A stretch of DNA of 27,294 nucleotides from Linderina pennispora (taxonomy: Eukaryota; Kickxellomycota; Kickxellomycetes; Kickxellales; Kickxellaceae). The position numbers were made by a program, and so were the translations under genes. The stretch covers positions 1 through 27,294 of the forward strand of contig NW_024468382.1 of assembly GCF_002104995.1 (NCBI RefSeq), given 5' to 3'. How positions within the stretch are numbered: position 1 is the stretch's first letter; the number at the start of each line of letters is the position of its first letter. The notes under the pieces are model-generated. The model was not told where the DNA came from, did no database searches, and saw only the letters and a list, made by a program, of their open reading frames with translations. Shown here one piece after another: positions 1-9,065 of the stretch.

Positions 1-1300
1 CGGCTTCGCAGTAGAGGATGCCAGTTCGAGGTCAGCAATACACCAATCGAGTCGAGCAAGCGCAAGAAGCATACTCAATAAGAGTATTACTTTTTACATA
101 TTAATGTCGTGTGCTAACATTTCAGGATTGCAGTGTTTGGCGAATGTGCCACATGGAATACATATGTTACATGAACTTTTGAAGGATACATGTGCAATCG
201 GTGCTACCTCTCACAATTGTAAATGCCTCAGTTCTTATTCCAAAGTTAGTCTGAATCAAGCTGAGAAGGTGCTGTCGTTTGTAATTGGGATATTGCAGGA
301 GGTGGTCTCATGAACCACCTATTTATTCACCCGTCCTGTAGCCCAGCAGTCATGCGGAAAGTATACATGGCTCTCAATTAGAAAAAAAATCACCCTTCCA
401 AACCCCCCCCACATTTCGGACCAATGAGTTCAAACGATTAAGAAATTCCAGAGTCAAGAAACCGTTTACAGTAATAGTTCCATGATATTACCTGGGGTCA
501 AGGTGCGATTTTAACACTTTTTGCCAATGACAAAATGACAACATTGCGTGTTTATTTGTTAACCTTGGGATGGGACGAGTGTTTACGAGCATGTATGTGA
601 GCAAAATAAAAGGTGAAACAAGATTGGCTGAAGGAAAAAGGGGAGGGTCCAATCGGCCTTAGGTCTGATTTTATGTGGTTTGGTTGTTGGCATGGTGACG
701 TGGGAGTGGATCAGCATTCCAATGTCAACACATTGGCCAGTCTAGTTCATAAAGTATATACAGGGAGGTGGTATGCTCGCGATTGTGTTCAATATATGAT
801 GATATATTTAGCTATACTAGTCATGTGATACTTCACGATCGCTAATAGCTGGCGAGTGTAAGAAAGAAGTACAAACTATGCAACCAAGAAATAGTACTAT
901 ACCAATGTTGAGGAGCATTGAGTTGAACCTAAAACTATGTTTGCTACTCGGGTACTTTTAAGCTTCATGTGGAAAGCATATTTGCTGGTTGGTTACATAC
1001 GAGATGGCATTAGTGCAATATAAAATATAAGGTTGATTGTGATTTTTCTAATCCCCCTTGGTGGATTATTTTATGTAACTGGGCTTAAAACTTGAGGCAG
1101 CCACTGCAATTCATAAATAATTTTTGATTCAATGCATGTATGCGGTAGTGTTAGGACCGATGATTTTTGTAAATTATGAAACAAGGAGTGCCTGTAGTGA
1201 TATCAGACTGACCTATCATACAGCTGGTTGATCAAAGCATACCTTCTATTTTAAGCTTGCTGCGCGTCTGATAAATGTGAAAAGGATATTTAAAGGTGAT
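1..1300. other. AT-rich intergenic tract, no gene seen
   Basis: This stretch is AT-rich and stop-dense. Its longest ATG-started frames are about 70 codons, with no recognisable domain. No tRNA-like or rRNA-like sequence was seen. It is best read as intergenic DNA. Confidence 0.6.
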
Positions 1301-1310
1301 ATTTAGTATT

Positions 1311-1359
1311 GAAAAAAAAAAAAGAGAAAGAGGAAAGAGAAAAGAGGAAAGAGAAAAGA
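1311..1359. repeat. Purine-only (GA) low-complexity tract with a 14-bp tandem duplication
   Basis: The run is made only of A and G until just before 1360. It contains an exact tandem pair of the 14-mer AGAGGAAAGAGAAA at 1329-1342 and 1343-1356, preceded by a long A run. It is a simple-sequence repeat with no coding meaning. Confidence 0.9.
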
Positions 1360-1818
1360 CGGGTTGCGCAGATGTATCTTCAATGCAACCCGTTTGTACA
1401 AACTTGTCGGAGATCCGATGTTACCTCTATTGTGTAGGCTTGTAGTAGGGCTCTCGTTGGCACCTGGCTTGCCAGTGTTAGAATCTCAAGATCCGATTAC
1501 TGAGAACTACATAGTTTTTCATCCTGTTGTTCTTTTTTCTTCTTCTTTTTTGGCTGTGCCACCGAGCGATGGTGTAAACCCTTTGCGCTCGCCTCTCCCT
1601 TCCTACTTCTCTTTATCTTTCTTCAATATATATTCCTTGACTCTGTCACTTTCTATTGCTGATTACGCTCACACCACCCGCACATTTCTGGATTAAGATA
1701 ACATCGCTTGACAGCTTGTTCAGAATTTGCGCTACACAAAAAATACATACTTACTTACATATATGGTATCTTTCGCCTACTCGTTTCTTATTCCTTTTCC
1801 TCTTGCCCTACACCGCCT

Positions 1819-2242
1819 ACCATGTGCTCTAGACCTACAACACGTTCTGCCTGCGAAAAGTCGCTGCAGACATTCCCGCATGTTCCCAACCCGCGGCCCT
1901 ACCAGAGAATCGAAGAACCCAACTGTGAAGTGCCATGGCCTTCTCCGCTGTACAAGCGAGTCACGTAAGCGGTCCATGGCACAATACAGGCGGGTCTATT
2001 CGTCTCGACTCTTGAACCGCGATCTCGCAGCAGCTCTAAACTTCAGACTCATTTTCCAGTCACGCTGTGATTCAGGCAGTATTCCTGAACGGTTCCGTTG
2101 TTCTACAGCCATTGCTGCCGATGCTTTTGGTGCCACCCCTGAAACAAAGAACCCGCGCAAGAGGTGTGCAGCAGAATCGAGAACAGTTGACCTTGTAGCA
2201 GCACTGATATCAGCCTGCCGGTCGCCTGACTCCCAGAAGTAA
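1819..2242 (+). pseudogene. TnpB/Fanzor-like (IS605/IS607 OrfB family) C-terminal relic
   Basis: Two overlapping + frames make one C-terminal fragment. The first (to about 1933) has a Cys near its start, an ACEKSLQTF stretch and a VPNPRPYQRI stretch, and ends NCEV. The second resumes at 1934-1935 with CHGLLRC, then LNRDLAAALNF at about 2016-2046 and SGSIPERFR. The junction needs one missing base near 1931-1935. CHGLLRC with the preceding cysteines fits the zinc-ribbon of TnpB/Fanzor nucleases. NRDLAAALNF fits their third RuvC motif (NRDxNAAxN-like). No upstream RuvC-I or RuvC-II motif can be found, because 1364-1800 is unrelated and pyrimidine-rich. It is therefore a 5'-truncated fossil, not an active element. 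The family call is from motif resemblance only; another mobile-element protein with a similar tail is possible. Confidence 0.42.
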
Positions 2243-2652
2243 ACTGCCAAGATCATGCCGGTCCATTGATGCACACAAAATGCGGAGATACTTCAGAACC
2301 GACCAGCTGCTCCAAAAGACGACCAATGTGAGATGCAGGCGCAATACCTGTGTATAGACATAGGCTCACCAGGTTCAGCCAGCTGATTTGTACGGGAAAA
2401 GGAACAGCCCCACCTAAAACAGGTTCTGCACACTCGTGATTCTACCGAATAGCAGCAAGTTACAGCGGATGTGGGTCATCCCACTGGCTATCATCTTCAG
2501 GAGGAATCGTGAACAGCTACAAGTTGACAATACTGCAAATGGCGGTTGCATCTATATGTGCAAGCACACGGTGGTTCTCGTTTATCTGCAATGTCTTCAC
2601 TGGTGCGTCTGTGAGCGAGGAATGCAAAATTTGACAACCCCCAGCGGAACGA
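2243..2652. other. Intergenic, no gene seen
   Basis: There is no frame longer than about 75 codons and no recognised motif. The stretch separates the TnpB/Fanzor-like relic from the antisense leucine-rich relic. Confidence 0.5.
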
Positions 2653-3460
2653 CTAGTCGGTAGTCTTGAGAGCCTTGGGTGTGGATGGTAAATTTGGGCA
2701 GTTGACAGAAGGTCGGATAGTTGGGGTGTTTGATGTGTCTTCAACTCCAAGTTTGAGAGCTGTCAGGGTGGGAAGCGATAGTTGCTCATCAGATTGTGGT
2801 TGAAGGTCGAGTAAAGGATGTCGCCCGCCTATGTCGAAGAACCTCATTGTCTCAAGAGCATCAAGAGAAAACACTAGCAGCCCAGAGTCAAGTAAACAAT
2901 TCATATCAAGCTCTAGTGCTGCTAAGTGGAGAGTAGTTGGTGTGTCAAGAATCAAGGCCACCGGCGGGGCGTACTGTAGATAGGTGAACCTGTGCGTGTA
3001 TATCGAGAGTAATGACGGATAGCGCGGTGGGGTCGTAAAATCAAATGATTGAGATGTGTCCTGGCACAGGAGAGTAAGGATGCTGTGAATGATAGGCGCA
3101 GATAGGTCGTTAAGGTTGTCTCTGGTTGTGGTTGAGGGAGGTTGGAGAAGACTGAATGATTCCAGTGTGCTCCATGGCGGCCACACCCACATTTATGCTC
3201 GTTCTGTAGTGCTGGACAAGGGCTGTCTCGTCCTCTGGACATGTCAGCAGCATACCTCCATGCTGAGACATGTATCCGAGTAGAGTAAAAATGTGCAAAG
3301 CATCCTGGAGACGCAACGTCTGATCCCATGGCCATTGAGGAAACAGTGCCGCGGGAGCCAGTCTTTGTCCAGTCATGCACGTATGCAGCACAGGGTCGAG
3401 CCATGTGAGCCTTTGTACGCTTGAAAGGAGTGCGAACACTTCAATGTCCGCCGCCCTCAT
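2653..3460 (-). pseudogene. Relic of a leucine-rich / F-box-like multicopy protein
   Basis: Two minus-strand frames follow each other. The upstream one (3460 to 3110) reads MRAADIEVFALLSSVQRLTW and continues with many Leu and aromatic residues. The downstream one (3192 to 2653) contains LALELDMNCLLDSGLLVFSL-type text and then LPTLTALKLG. This spacing of Leu, Ile and Phe resembles the irregular leucine-rich repeats of lineage-expanded F-box/LRR-like proteins in Kickxellomycete genomes. The frame changes between about 3110 and 3190, and no F-box is visible at the N-terminus. It looks like a decayed partial copy. The family assignment is an inference from composition and pattern only. Confidence 0.38.
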
Positions 3461-4222
3461 GGTTGGGCAATAGAGTGCGAATCGACAGAGTTTGTTCTCT
3501 TATTTGTCTCTTAGAGCAAGTGTTAACGCGCTGTTTCTACGACTGGGACTTGATAGTGCCGCTGTTTATCTGTCGTTGCTGGATATATTCGGCACATCTG
3601 TCTGAGTTGCTGTTAAACATGCCGATTATGCTGAAAGGTTGTATCCTGTTGCAATTGCCCTGAGCAGTCGCAAGCATGTGCTGCACGCCTGCTCACAGGA
3701 GCATACGCAGCCAGTCTGGCGGATCGCACACTCGGAGATGAGCTCAGGGAAACAGCAGATGTTGGAAAGGGCTGGGCAAGGCTAATTCCCAAGTAGCTGG
3801 TCTGACAGCATTGACATGTGTAAACGAGCTGCTTTGGTGTGACGGGCGAGGTGGCATGCACCACCCATATGCCCAGTAGGTCGAACAAAAAAGGCCGTCC
3901 GTAGTAGTCCACATTGCACCGTTCTGCTCACCAGCGGTACATCAGCCAATGCAATGAACACAAACCCCTAGCTACTTTGTCCTGAGGGGCTTCCTGATAT
4001 GTGCGTTCCTGCAAGCTGCAGTCATCAATCGTGAGGATAGGCGTGCTCTAGTTGGCACGTATCCACCACGTACCATCGTGTCTACTCTGACAAACCACAG
4101 CCAGCAGTTCCAACAATGCAGCTATGTGAACACCTTTCATTTATTGGCAAGAAGCAACAACAGCAAAGAGGCATCCATGGTGCTTGGCCATACTGGCAAC
4201 TTGACAAGCAATACAGGATTGC
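3461..4222. other. Intergenic, with the RPS13 3' flank at its right end
   Basis: No supported gene. A minus-strand frame of 99 codons (3912 to 3613) matches nothing I recognise; it could be another piece of the leucine-rich relic. TTTATT at 4140-4145 (AATAAA on the minus strand) lies about 80 bases past the RPS13 stop and is a plausible poly(A) signal. Confidence 0.45.
4140..4145 (-). terminator. Poly(A) signal AATAAA for RPS13
   Basis: The minus strand reads AATAAA about 80 nt downstream of the RPS13 stop codon (4225-4223). Position and exact consensus fit a cleavage/polyadenylation signal. Confidence 0.5.
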
Positions 4223-4931
4223 TTAAGAGACGATGGTCGAAGCGGTGGCAGCCTCGCTACAGAAAAGAAACAGAAAAACGCAGGCAAGAGTTAGCGACAA
4301 GATGCACTTGACGACTATCGGCAAGCAAAGCAACGCACACAGCACCCAGAGGTGCTGCGCTCTCCCGGCCAGGAACCAGAGCCCAGGCCGTTGAACGGAG
4401 AAGGAGAGCGTCCCATCAGACAGCTCTCCAGTTTGCAAAACCCGCGCAATGTCCACAGCTTCGCTGGCACTAGAAATACACAGGCAATATACAGAGTGGG
4501 CGATACTTACTACTTCCAGTTGGGCGGGAGCTGGCCAGCGGTCTTGTAGTAGCGGGCAAGGCGGTGGATACGCGACTCGATGAGAATGAGGCGGTACTTG
4601 GCGTCGTTGTCCTTGCGGTTGCGCTCGAGGTGCTTGCGGACGGAGACAGCCTTCTTGATAAGGAAGTACAGGTCCTCGGGGATCTCGGGGGCCAGACCGT
4701 TGGCGCGCAGGATGCGGGTGATCTTGGTGCCGGTGATCGGAGCGACCAGGGGGACGCCCTGCGAGTCACGCAGGATGACACCGATCTGCGACGGGTTGAT
4801 ACCCTTGCGAGCGAGCTTGCAGATCTGGTCGCAGACGTCCTCGGGGTGGCCTTGACCCACGAGGCGGGAGTGCGACGGTAGGGGGTGGCAGAGGAGCTGA
4901 TACCCTTGCCCGGAGTGTGCATGCGACCCAT
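4223..4931 (-). CDS. RPS13: 40S ribosomal protein S13 (uS15), two exons, one apparent frameshift
   Basis: uS15 is a small-subunit protein that binds the 18S rRNA central domain and contributes to an intersubunit bridge. The protein starts at 4931 with [20 protein letters not shown], the eukaryotic uS15 N-terminus. After WVKATP the frame jumps: [45 protein letters not shown] and [20 protein letters not shown] follow one base out of phase. One base is missing in the C run complementary to 4843-4846. Near the end, the tail NWK is followed by an apparent stop that overlaps a GTAAGT donor. An intron at 4510-4257 (254 nt), with branch site CTAAC (minus strand, 4294-4290) and acceptor TTTCTGTAG, joins Tyr to [10 protein letters not shown] and a TAA at 4225-4223. 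This restores the family's normal tail and a length near 151 aa. The frameshift in an essential gene most likely reflects sequence error. The gene runs divergently from the membrane-protein gene at 5234. Confidence 0.93.
4340..4429 (-). other. Two perfect 7-bp hairpins inside the RPS13 intron
   Basis: Within the 254-nt intron, CAGCACC (4340-4346) pairs with GGTGCTG (4351-4357) across a 4-nt loop. GGAGAGC (4403-4409) pairs with GCTCTCC (4423-4429) across 13 nt. Host introns in uS15 genes carry U14 snoRNA in mammals, but I see no clear C box (RUGAUGA) with matching D box here. The hairpins may be only intron structure. Confidence 0.35.
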
Positions 4932-5053
4932 TTTGACTAGATTTTCTTAACCGTGAAGGAAAATTGAAATGAGGAAAGAAGAGGAGGAATCGGATTCAGG
5001 CGATGCACAGGCAGCGCTGGCATAACCCACCCCAGCCAGCGCGCTGAGAAGAT

Positions 5054-5068
5054 GGGAAAAATTTTCAC
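5054..5068 (-). promoter_or_regulatory. RRPE-like element in the RPS13 promoter
   Basis: The minus strand reads GTGAAAATTTTTCCC about 125 nt upstream of the RPS13 start. In yeasts the RRPE element (TGAAAAATTTT, bound by Stb3) marks growth and ribosome-biogenesis genes. Similar sites precede three other genes in this window. Confidence 0.5.
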
Positions 5069-5152
5069 GGACCAATCAGGAGCGAGCCGATTCTGCAGCT
5101 CGCAGCTCGAGAGAGATCGGCTCATCGCCACTGTTCACTTGTGATCGTCCAG

Positions 5153-5160
5153 TATTTAAG
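5153..5160 (+). promoter_or_regulatory. TATA-like box TATTTAAG
   Basis: TATTTAAG sits 74 nt upstream of the ATG at 5234. This suits a TATA box with a short 5' leader. It lies in the roughly 300-base divergent promoter shared with RPS13. Confidence 0.5.
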
Positions 5161-5233
5161 AGTCTGGACATGTTGCCATGAAGCACTATTTGCTTTAGTA
5201 CACTTTTTGTAGTTATACACCCGGATACCACTC

Positions 5234-7304
5234 ATGTCGGACATGGAGGAGTTCTTGAATAGCTTGGTCACCCGGAAACCAGCCGACGCGATAAACGACT
5301 TTGAAGCAGCGTTAAGAGAGCCTGCGGAGCGCACAAATGCAAGCGATTCCTTTGGCGACAATGCATTTGAGGACAGTGACAACAACAGCGACAGTGACGA
5401 CCCAACCAATATAGCGATGTTCCTCGACGAGGCTGACGAGCATGAGCTGCAGGGTGTCACACCAGGCACGCCAATGGCATTAGAGAAGCTCGGGGAGCTG
5501 ACAGCAAAGTCGATTTCACGGCAAAAGAGGCGCCAGACGCCAGCCAGGTCTAACGGGACTGGGTCTTTGCTAAGGCGCAGCAGCCAATATAGTGACGCCG
5601 GGTCTCCATCGAGACGGGGAAAGGAGAGCAACCTGGCGTCGCTTATGGACAACATTGCATCGATAACTACTCCAACTGCAATTTCACGGAGTCGGGGCGC
5701 GCAGGCGGAGAATGAAGAGGAGCCTACACAATCGGTGCTAAGGATTCGCTCGTCACACCGTGCTACTGGGATCCTAGACAGAATTAAGGGCAGCTCAGAG
5801 GCTTTGGCAGCAGCAACTACAGTAAACCCTCACCAGATACCGCGAGCACCAATTTTTATTACTGGCACGCCGATTCGAGCACCCGGCAGCACTCAACTCA
5901 GTGACGATGAGTCGCAGTTTCTCAGTGCATCGCTAGACTCTATTGGCCCGTCACGGCAGCAGCAGGAGACGCAAGACGATCAACTGAAAACTTATCAGAC
6001 CCCGACTACAGGATCGGGAGCACCAAGAGGCTCCAATTCTTATAGACATGTGCGCGCGTTGTCAGACAGATCGAGTGGATTCAGCACATCGAATGAATCG
6101 ATAGAAGATGACTATGAGAAGCCATTGCCAATTTCTCAGTACATGCGCACACCAAACACGCCGCGGCAGAGATATAATAAACGCATGGGGGACCTGCGAA
6201 GGTTCTACGGAGGAATGGGCCTAGAGCATGCGCAACAGGCACCATCTGCCAAAAAAACTGGCCCAGACCAGCATTTCAGATAATAAGGATACAAGCTCCC
6301 TGCTACTAGGCGCCAATGCCACTAGTCAGCAGCAGGGTGCTGCAGGTGGGCTGGATTCAGGTAGCGTCTCTCCATCGCCAGTCGGGTCAGGAAAGCGAGC
6401 CCACCAGGATCAGAGCCTGTTGGGCTCGCCAACACAATTAAGCACTGCCAACCAGCAGACCAATATGCTTGATAGTGACATGGCACAGCTAGCAGACAAC
6501 TCGGCAGCTCCGAACATACAGCAAGAAAAGGCAGGCCGTGGGCTGGGCCCAGCACACCTCTCCTTCGGCCAGCAGATAGATTTGGACGACCAGATTACGG
6601 CTGATGACGACAATAGAAGCAAGCACACTGAGCCAACCAGCGCCATTCACTCAAGTCTCAGGGAACCACAGCACCAAACAGGTCTAGATGAGCTGGATGC
6701 CAGCATTGCGGTGATCGATAGAGCCGAGCAAGACCTGAACCGCAGTATCGCCAATCTAGCTGCAGCCAGAACCAAGCAAATTGACTTGGACCCCCAAGCT
6801 CAACTATCTGCTGCAAAAGAGCTAGAAGAGCATGTCCAAGTGCTGCGCAAGATGATGGAGGAAACCAAGACCGCAGTCTTTGCTATCCAGCGCGAAGTGA
6901 GCCAGCCGCGGCCAGCAGCCCCGCTGCCTGATGACCCGAAGCTAGAAAGTATTATGAGGCTGCTCAGCAGCCTTGACCTGCGCTTGGATATGCTGGAGAC
7001 GCCGAAAGTGGTAAGGGACCCAGTGATCCCGCAGCTGCCGGTGAGTGCTGGATCGGCCAAGGTCATCAGACGCGATACGCTGCGATGGCTGTTAGATGCA
7101 GCTAAGCGCATTGCTACAAGGGCTGTTGACAGCATCACACAGAACCCGCTGCTGATAGTAGGCATACTGGTTGCCGTTCTTCTCGCCGAGCTGTTTGTGC
7201 TCAGTGGCGTCTACAACGTGCTACTGTACCGCCTCAGATACGTTGGAAGGTACACGTTTGAGAGCTTGAAGCAGCATGTTGCCCTGCCACCACCGCCTTC
7301 GTAG
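5234..7304 (+). CDS. Large disordered, coiled-coil protein with a C-terminal membrane anchor; unknown function
   Basis: Two + frames overlap at 6228-6283 and belong to one gene of about 689 aa. The upstream frame starts MSDMEEFLNSLVTRKPADAI. The frame switches at the A7 run 6251-6257; reading six A gives AKKLAQTSISDNK and continuous sequence. The first ~470 residues are polar, rich in Ser, Gln, Asp and Thr-Pro/Ser-Pro sites, and look disordered and phosphorylatable. A helical, heptad-like section follows (LDELDASIAVIDRAEQDLNR through EELEEHVQVLRKMMEE), then a second short helix. Near the C-terminus NPLLIVGILVAVLLAELFVL is a strong transmembrane segment, leaving a tail of about 35 residues. 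This suggests an organelle or nuclear-envelope protein with its bulk in the cytosol. I do not recognise the family. Its 3' end converges with Mtr3, 73 bases apart. Confidence 0.8.
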
Positions 7305-7347
7305 ACGCTTTTCAACTGCCCTTCTCATTCAAATATGTAAAAACAGG

Positions 7348-7353
7348 TTTATT
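7348..7353 (-). terminator. Poly(A) signal AATAAA for the MTR3 gene
   Basis: The minus strand reads AATAAA about 25 nt past the stop at 7378. It lies in the 73-base gap between the two convergent genes. Confidence 0.5.
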
Positions 7354-7377
7354 TTGCAACGACACCTGCCCCACACC

Positions 7378-8163
7378 CTACACGGAGCCCTGGAGGTAGC
7401 GGCAGATAACAGCGTATACCTTGGTGCACGCGTTGACACATGCCTGGAAACCCTCCTCGGTCTGCTCGAATTTTGTCTTCCCGTGCTGCAGGATATACGC
7501 GACTTCGTCGGCGCTGGGCATGCGCGCAACGAGCAACGAGCACGAGGCACTGTCCTCTTCGATCTGGGTGCAGTCGGAAATCCACTGGGTGCCATTCAGG
7601 GCCATCGAGCAAGCCGCAACACTGTCGTACAGCTCGATTCCAGCATCAACCAGAGCCGCCGAGATGCAGTTGATAGCCGCCGCAATCGTTGCTGCCTTGC
7701 CGTCGCTCTCGATTACAGTGATGAACGCGTCGACACATGCCTTCGGGTATAGCTCCAGGCGGATGGCAGGCGCGACGGCCTGCTCCAGAATCAGCGCAAT
7801 CTCCTTCTCGTCGGAGCTTTTGATGTGCGATTTCCGCCAACTGCACGAGAACGGCGTGTATTTGAAGTCGCAGCTGAAAATACCCATCTTTGCGTTGCTC
7901 TTGCGGCCCTGGCGCGGGCCATACACAGCGCAGCTGATGCGGATTTTGCCCTGCTCATAGTATGCCGAGCCAGAAGGCGATGCCTGCGTCGATGTCTGGC
8001 TGTCAAGAGACCCGGTCTTCATGAAAATTGGCCGGACCTGATCCAGAGCACGGCCATCAAGGCGTCCGTTGGCAAAGGGCTCCACAGGTTCGGCGACTGA
8101 AAGGGGCTCGACGCTGCGTGTGGGTCCGTTAATACGCTTTCTGTCCTGGATGTTTGCTGCCAT
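7378..8163 (-). CDS. MTR3: Exosome core subunit Mtr3/EXOSC6 (RNase PH fold)
   Basis: The intact 261-aa frame has an RNase PH domain from about residue 34 to the end. Visible motifs are RLDGR (34-38) followed by RPIFMKTGSL, GSAYYEQGKIRISCAVYGPR (65-84), and VIESDGKAATIAAAINCISA (150-169). The RPIF-x-KTG start with this length fits Mtr3 rather than Rrp41, Rrp42 or Rrp46, though paralogues are similar. In eukaryotes these subunits form the catalytically inactive six-membered ring that guides RNA to Rrp44/Dis3 in nucleus and cytoplasm. The ~30 residues before the domain are polar and probably flexible. The start at 8163 is the first ATG after the promoter. The frame has no introns or breaks. Confidence 0.87.
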   Translation of the reverse strand: MAANIQDRKRINGPTRSVEPLSVAEPVEPFANGRLDGRALDQVRPIFMKTGSLDSQTSTQASPSGSAYYEQGKIRISCAVYGPRQGRKSNAKMGIFSCDFKYTPFSCSWRKSHIKSSDEKEIALILEQAVAPAIRLELYPKACVDAFITVIESDGKAATIAAAINCISAALVDAGIELYDSVAACSMALNGTQWISDCTQIEEDSASCSLLVARMPSADEVAYILQHGKTKFEQTEEGFQACVNACTKVYAVICRYLQGSV

Positions 8164-8251
8164 CGCTGCTGTTTTGTAAAAAAAGAAGCCTTTTGTGGGA
8201 ATCGAGTGCTTAGTGAGCTAAATGTATCGCTTTTGGGCTGTGGGCAAAAAT

Positions 8252-8264
8252 AAAAAATTTCGAG
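8252..8264 (-). promoter_or_regulatory. RRPE-like element in the MTR3 promoter
   Basis: The minus strand reads CTCGAAATTTTTT about 90 nt upstream of the MTR3 ATG. It resembles the sites before RPS13 and eIF4E. AT-rich chance occurrence is possible for this weaker copy. Confidence 0.4.
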
Positions 8265-8467
8265 TGCTGCGATCAAGTAATATTTGGCTATTACGGTGCC
8301 TAATGGTGATATGCACAAAATACTCAACTCACCACACATATTCCGTTACAAGTACCATATACTACTTGATGTGCAGTTGATTTCACTAGCGTCTGCTCTT
8401 CGGGGGCAGAGGTGGGTTGCGCTTAGATATTACAGCGACGAGCCAGGTGCTGTTGGGTATGTCGCCA

Positions 8468-8473
8468 TTTATT
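8468..8473 (-). terminator. Poly(A) signal AATAAA for the LITAF-like gene
   Basis: AATAAA on the minus strand begins about 13 nt after the stop of the LITAF-like gene. A close distance like this is common in compact fungal genes. Confidence 0.45.
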
Positions 8474-8485
8474 TCGGATACAAGA

Positions 8486-8992
8486 TCAAAATCCAAGGCG
8501 CTGCAGAAAGGTTCTCTTGGGAACCAAAATGGAGACATTCTTTCCAAGCTTGATGTTGCAGTTTCTGCAAAAGTGTGACCTGCGCCTGAATGCCTTTAGC
8601 TGAGCTGCCGTGGACACAGCAGATGCTGCATGGTGCGGCCCCTTTAGGATGATGAGGATGATTGCGAGCGCAACCATGACAAAAAGCGTCCTCTTGCCAT
8701 TCTCCTTTCTGATTTCTGTAAAGTCTGTTACATGGCAGCGAGGACAACACACTTTCACAGACTTCATATTAAGCTCCAATCGTGTACCTTGGCGAAGCTT
8801 CTTGGGACCGAACCAGCTGCGTCTGAAGACACCGCCCTTGTCGTGCACGATAGTGACGTCGGATGAGGGTGTGTGCTTTATGATCTGTCCGATAATGTCG
8901 GTGAGCCCGTCAGCGGTCATCTTGAATGTCTCAGCGCTGAGCCAACTGTCAGGGATAAAGGCGTTAGATTCAGTAAACGTTTGGTTAGACAT
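8486..8992 (-). CDS. LITAF-like zinc-ribbon membrane protein
   Basis: The frame gives 168 aa from the ATG at 8992. A CPRC knuckle (Cys83/Cys86) is followed by a hydrophobic segment at about 103-117 (LFVMVALAIILIILK). A second knuckle HFCRNCNIKLG (Cys142/Cys145) comes after it. This is the LITAF/PIG7 (SIMPLE) layout: two CxxC halves that join one zinc ion around a hydrophobic hairpin inserted into the cytosolic face of endosome or lysosome membranes. The linker after the hydrophobic segment is longer than in canonical LITAF, and the N-terminal ~80 residues are unlike the usual PPxY-rich leader. An in-frame ATG at 9052 is less likely, because it lies only about 6 nt from the TATA box. The role in endosomal sorting is inferred from the family. 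Confidence 0.68.
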   Translation of the reverse strand: MSNQTFTESNAFIPDSWLSAETFKMTADGLTDIIGQIIKHTPSSDVTIVHDKGGVFRRSWFGPKKLRQGTRLELNMKSVKVCCPRCHVTDFTEIRKENGKRTLFVMVALAIILIILKGPHHAASAVSTAAQLKAFRRRSHFCRNCNIKLGKNVSILVPKRTFLQRLGF

Positions 8993-9057
8993 GGTTTGGG
9001 ATGATGTGAAATGGAATTGGACTACTGCAGTGGCGCGTTGACGGGCTGGCATAGTGG

Positions 9058-9065
9058 CTTATATA
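9058..9065 (-). promoter_or_regulatory. TATA box for the LITAF-like gene
   Basis: The minus strand reads TATATAAG, 66 nt upstream of the ATG at 8992. Transcription would start about 25-35 nt downstream of it, excluding the in-frame ATG at 9052 from the mRNA. This decides the start codon. Confidence 0.6.

Larger units (their letters stand above)
8164..8485. other. Spacer: MTR3 promoter and LITAF-like gene 3' flank
   Basis: No gene. It contains the RRPE-like site for MTR3 at 8252-8264 and TTTATT at 8468-8473 (AATAAA on the minus strand) just past the stop of the LITAF-like gene at 8486. Confidence 0.6.

Noticed and set aside
1-40. A tRNA T-arm-like AGTTCGAGGTC at about 22-32
   Set aside because: There is no acceptor, D or anticodon stem that fits, and no B-box consensus GGTTCGANNCC.
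4564-4881. A 105-codon + frame over RPS13
   Set aside because: It is the complement of the uS15 coding sequence, with no motif of its own.
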